Shown: positions 4,801 to 5,688 of the stretch, piece after piece
Numbering within the stretch: the first letter of the stretch is position 1
Layout: each line of letters starts with the position of its first letter
Assembly (NCBI GenBank): GCA_050247895.1
Contig: JBFWTJ010000247.1
Coordinates: 1-5,688 of the forward strand
From: CAVPEW01 sp050247895
GTDB lineage: Bacteria > Actinomycetota > Acidimicrobiia > Acidimicrobiales > VFJN01
Direction: 5' to 3'
Length of the DNA stretch: 5,688 bases
The notes under the pieces: generated by a model
What the model saw: only the letters and a program-made list of their open reading frames with translations
The model's database searches: none
Told to the model about the DNA's origin: nothing
Position numbers and translations under genes: made by a program

Positions 4801-5688
4801 TAGTCCGACAGGTCGAAGCTCGACTCACCGGCCGGCGGGGGGCAGGCCGGGGTGAAGGGCACGGTGGCGTAGGGGCTCGTGCCCGGGCTGCCGACCGAGG
4901 TGCCGGGGCCGGCCGGGTCGTCGACGGTGACCGAGCCCGGGTCGTTCGAGGGGCTCGACAGCACCCAGGAGTCGTAGTCGTTCGCCGCGAGGGCCGCCGC
5001 CGAGGTCGGGACCACGCTGTTGTCGCGGCTGCGAGGGGTGTCGTCGTAGGTCACCCGGTCGACCAGGTTCCCGGCGTCGTCCCAGATGCTGATCTCGTCG
5101 CCGTTGCCCAGGCCGGGGGCGCTCCCGCCGACGACCTTCACGGCCGGGCACAGGCCCCAGTAGGCGCGGAAGGCGTCACCCGTGACGTCGGTGAACACCA
5201 CCGACTCGCCCGGCGCCACGATCCCCAGGCCGCCCAGGTCGAAGGTGCCGGCCCCGGTCCCGCTGTCGCTGAAGGACCAGCCGGCCAGGTTCACCGGCGC
5301 GGTGCCGACGTTGGTCAGCTCGACGAACTCGGCCTCGCCGAAGTCACGGAGCTGGTACGAGAACTCGGTGATCCGGACGGGCAGGACCGGCGCCGCGACC
5401 GGTCCGGCCGCGTACCGGCTCGTCCCGGGGCTGCCCACCGAGGTGCCCGGGCCGGCCGAGTCGACGGTGATCGAGCCGGGGTCGTTGGTGGCGTTCGACA
5501 GCTCCCAGCGGTCGTAGGCGTTGGCGCCCAGGTCGGCCAGGCTCCCCGGGACCACGGAGTTGTCCCGCGACCGGGGCGTGTCGTCGTAGGTGAGGCGGTC
5601 GACCAGGTTCCCGGCGTCGTCCCAGATGTTGATCTCGTCGCCGTTGCCGAGGCCCTGGGTGCTGCCCCCGACCACGCCGACCGTGTCG
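1836..5688 (-). CDS. Giant secreted protein: lamin-tail domains, SdiA-regulated propeller, triple CBM5/12 (N-terminus missing)
   Basis: Frame is open to the window end and continues upstream. Numbering residue 1 as the codon at 5675 (an internal GTG), 1279 residues run to the TAG at 1836-1838. Domains in order: truncated lamin-tail domain (LTD) to about 90; full LTD about 98-270 (RITEFSYQ, EFVELTNVGTAPVNLAGWSF); SdiA-regulated/YjiK-type beta-propeller about 286-566, with TEGIS (361-365), AEER (375-378), LEGIS (412-416) and MEGVT (535-539); LTDs at about 574-745, 762-940 and 955-1126, each with TEV, DW(F/I)E(L/V)TNTG and AIF(F/L)E; then three chitin-binding CBM5/12 modules at about 1137-1180, 1187-1230 and 1236-1278. 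LTDs are immunoglobulin-like folds common in bacterial exoproteins. The CBMs suggest tethering to chitin or another GlcNAc polymer. No catalytic domain, LPXTG motif, dockerin or C-terminal membrane helix is visible; the signal peptide and any enzyme would lie outside the window. The lipoprotein gene follows 17 bases later. Domain calls are firm apart from exact borders; overall function is unknown. Confidence 0.9.
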   Translation of the reverse strand, partial: DTVGVVGGSTQGLGNGDEINIWDDAGNLVDRLTYDDTPRSRDNSVVPGSLADLGANAYDRWELSNATNDPGSITVDSAGPGTSVGSPGTSRYAAGPVAAPVLPVRITEFSYQLRDFGEAEFVELTNVGTAPVNLAGWSFSDSGTGAGTFDLGGLGIVAPGESVVFTDVTGDAFRAYWGLCPAVKVVGGSAPGLGNGDEISIWDDAGNLVDRVTYDDTPRSRDNSVVPTSAAALAANDYDSWVLSSPSNDPGSVTVDDPAGPGTSVGSPGTSPYATVPFTPACPPPAGESSFDLSDYSIVGRHPLPTHFDTPAPAGSELATEVSAITYDWDTDTLFVVGDEGTSVVQVSKTGQLIDSMTLVGFEDTEGISYLGDGRFVVAEERLRNVVLFTYEGGGVLDRADAQAVKLGTTIGNIGLEGISYDPLTTDATGLGFIGVKESGPLGIFQTNVDFAAGTATNGGPDVENPTNLFDPALIGTTDLSDVFPLSLLPDLEGGQSENLLVISQESGRIVNVDRSGAIANQLDIVDAGAPLSVPAQTMEGVTVDRDGTMYTTSEGGGGDATRPQLLVWAPDAPPAARLAVTEVAPWGSDAAYGADWFELTNTGGVALDLAGVKVDDSSNSATAAADLVGVPTLAPGESAIFFETDDLATVVAAFGSAWFGEAGLPEGLQVGRYSGSGLGLSGGGDAVNVFAADGTHVTGVSFGPATPQVTFDNTARLGAAAGPVPIGTLASEGVNGAFVAADGVAVGSPGNVAGTPGGPSGDTSGIRVTEVSAFGSGNSPYAADWFEVTNTGTESVQLTGWRMDDSSATFASGVELIGVPVLPAGASAIFFEGSDDAAFELAFAQAWFGQNLFDGGFFFGHYNGGGVGLSTGGDAVVLFDAGGTLVTGVAFGASPSAAPFATFDNAEGLGTATTPFPTLTTLSAVGVNGAFAAAQAAEIGSPGTATTGTGEPPLPLASLAITEVAPWASGDSPYGSDWIEVTNTGTEAVDLAGYAIDDDSDTFANARALTGVASLAPGASAIFLEATTADLPAKVEQFLAAWTGSATTPAGLLIGNYSGSGIGLSTSGDQVNLFDPAGRKVTGVAFGASTTGYTFDNTVGAAGPISTLSAVGANGAFTAADGHGVGSPAGLTPPPAGPPAWEPRVVYDTGDRVTHGGKVFEALWWTSSEVPGSSAYGAWQEIAVAADGTAIWTPSRIFVAGDVVTHQGTSYRALWWTRNQAPGIPYGPWQEIVPPGTVAAYNPSTIYYGGETVTYGGHTYLAQWWTQAVTPGTPWSSWKLVA
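1842..2267 (-). repeat. Three tandem CBM5/12 (chitin-binding) modules
   Basis: Three copies of about 44 residues are spaced about 50 residues apart at the C-terminus of the giant protein. Each has an aromatic start (AWEP, IWTP, AYNP), then GD/GE, V-T-(H/Y) and G, an aromatic pair WW-T (1161-1162, 1212-1213, 1261-1262), PG, and a closing Trp (1176, 1226, 1275) in GAWQEI, GPWQEI or SSWKLV. The exposed WW pair and closing Trp are the sugar-stacking residues of the family and are kept in all three copies, so all three are probably functional. The third is the most divergent and ends the protein at LVA. Confidence 0.85.
2298..3956 (-). repeat. Three tandem lamin-tail domains of the second subtype
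   Basis: Protein repeats of about 188-193 residues fill residues 574-1126 of the giant protein. Each begins with TEV(A/S), then (Y)(G/A)(A/S)DW(F/I)E(L/V)TNTG, continues with DDDS/DDSS, PxLxPGxSAIFxE, a (Y/H)(S/N)GxGxGLS segment, GDxVxxF, VTGVxFG, TFDN and VGxNGAFxAA, and closes with VGSPG or IGSPG (VGSPAG in the last). The DNA copies have clearly diverged, so the duplication is older than that of the first two LTDs. Confidence 0.8.
4866..5384 (-). repeat. First-subtype lamin-tail domain, complete copy
   Basis: Residues 98-270 of the giant protein form one complete LTD: RITEFSYQLRDFGEAEFVEL, TNVGTAPVNLAGWSFSDSG, APGESVVFTD, a single YWGLCP with a cysteine at 176, then GLGNGDEISIWDDAGNLVDR and TPRSRDNSVVP, closing with GTSVGSPGTS. 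The preceding, truncated copy (5406-5688) is its near duplicate at a 180-residue offset. This subtype has a long DE-I-IWDD hairpin region and differs from the three LTDs nearer the C-terminus. Confidence 0.75.
5041..5112. repeat. Near-identical DNA block, copy 1 (540-bp period)
   Basis: This block matches 5581-5652 at 67 of 72 positions with a shift of exactly 540 bp. It encodes GLGNGDEISIWDDAGNLVDR and the following V-T-Y-D-D. The similarity is higher than in the flanks, where the same two LTDs differ by many substitutions and one codon, so the block points to a recent duplication or local gene conversion. Confidence 0.8.
5581..5652. repeat. Near-identical DNA block, copy 2 (540-bp period)
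   Basis: This is the partner of the block at 5041-5112, in the truncated upstream LTD. It encodes GLGNGDEINIWDDAGNLVDR and L-T-Y-D-D. Three of the five base differences cluster at 5592-5595 and the other two are single changes (5629 and 5650). Confidence 0.8.

Noticed and set aside
1842..5652. Regular repetition across the giant gene as a CRISPR-like array or satellite DNA
   Set aside because: The repeats are in-frame protein domains of about 50 or 180-193 residues with codon-level divergence. There are no short identical repeats with unique spacers.
5673..5675. GTG at 5675 as the true start of the giant protein
   Set aside because: The frame is open to the window end and the residues there align inside a lamin-tail domain, at the same position as residue 181 of the next copy. 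There is no signal peptide, so the gene must continue upstream.

Overview
The window is very GC-rich, with codons ending almost always in G or C. It has a DrrB-type ABC permease, a GTG start with a well-placed TANNNT box and no Shine-Dalgarno, and a secreted repeat protein rich in Gly, Ala, Asp and Thr. This points to a high-GC actinobacterium. A lineage such as the Acidimicrobiia is possible, but that is a guess. No rRNA, tRNA, CRISPR array, transposase or attachment site was seen.

Layout. (1) 1-606, plus: the C-terminal part of an ABC-2 type (DrrB-like) permease whose beginning lies before the window. (2) 607-918: 312 bases without a conventional gene but full of signals. A nested hairpin (676-726) sits between convergent genes. 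A lysine-rich 18-codon micro-ORF (734-790, minus) has its own Shine-Dalgarno and a plausible promoter. Two tandem perfect palindromes on a 23-bp period (819-866) lie in the divergent promoter region. (3) 919-1221, plus: a 100-aa helix-turn-helix protein with a GTG start placed as in a leaderless mRNA. (4) 1222-1387: a GC-rich convergent gap, with a weak hairpin after the HTH gene and a strong 9-bp hairpin touching the stop codon of the next gene. (5) 1388-1819, minus: a small lipoprotein with a SPOR-like domain. (6) 1836 to the window end, minus: at least 1283 residues of a secreted modular protein. Its visible order is a truncated lamin-tail domain (LTD), a second LTD, an SdiA-regulated-type beta-propeller, three LTDs of a second subtype, and three chitin-binding CBM5/12 modules at the very C-terminus.

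How the parts may work together. The giant protein and the lipoprotein lie 17 bases apart on the same strand with no terminator between them, so they may be co-transcribed. One would be a chitin- or GlcNAc-polymer-binding exoprotein and the other a membrane-anchored, possibly glycan-binding lipoprotein. The HTH gene and the lysine-rich micro-ORF are divergent and share a 128-base region in which paired GTCAA/TTGAC palindromes overlap the inferred micro-ORF promoter. The simplest model is an autoregulated pair. This regulatory unit is the most unusual item in the window. The giant protein's architecture comes second. Regulation and partnership are inferred from sequence layout only.
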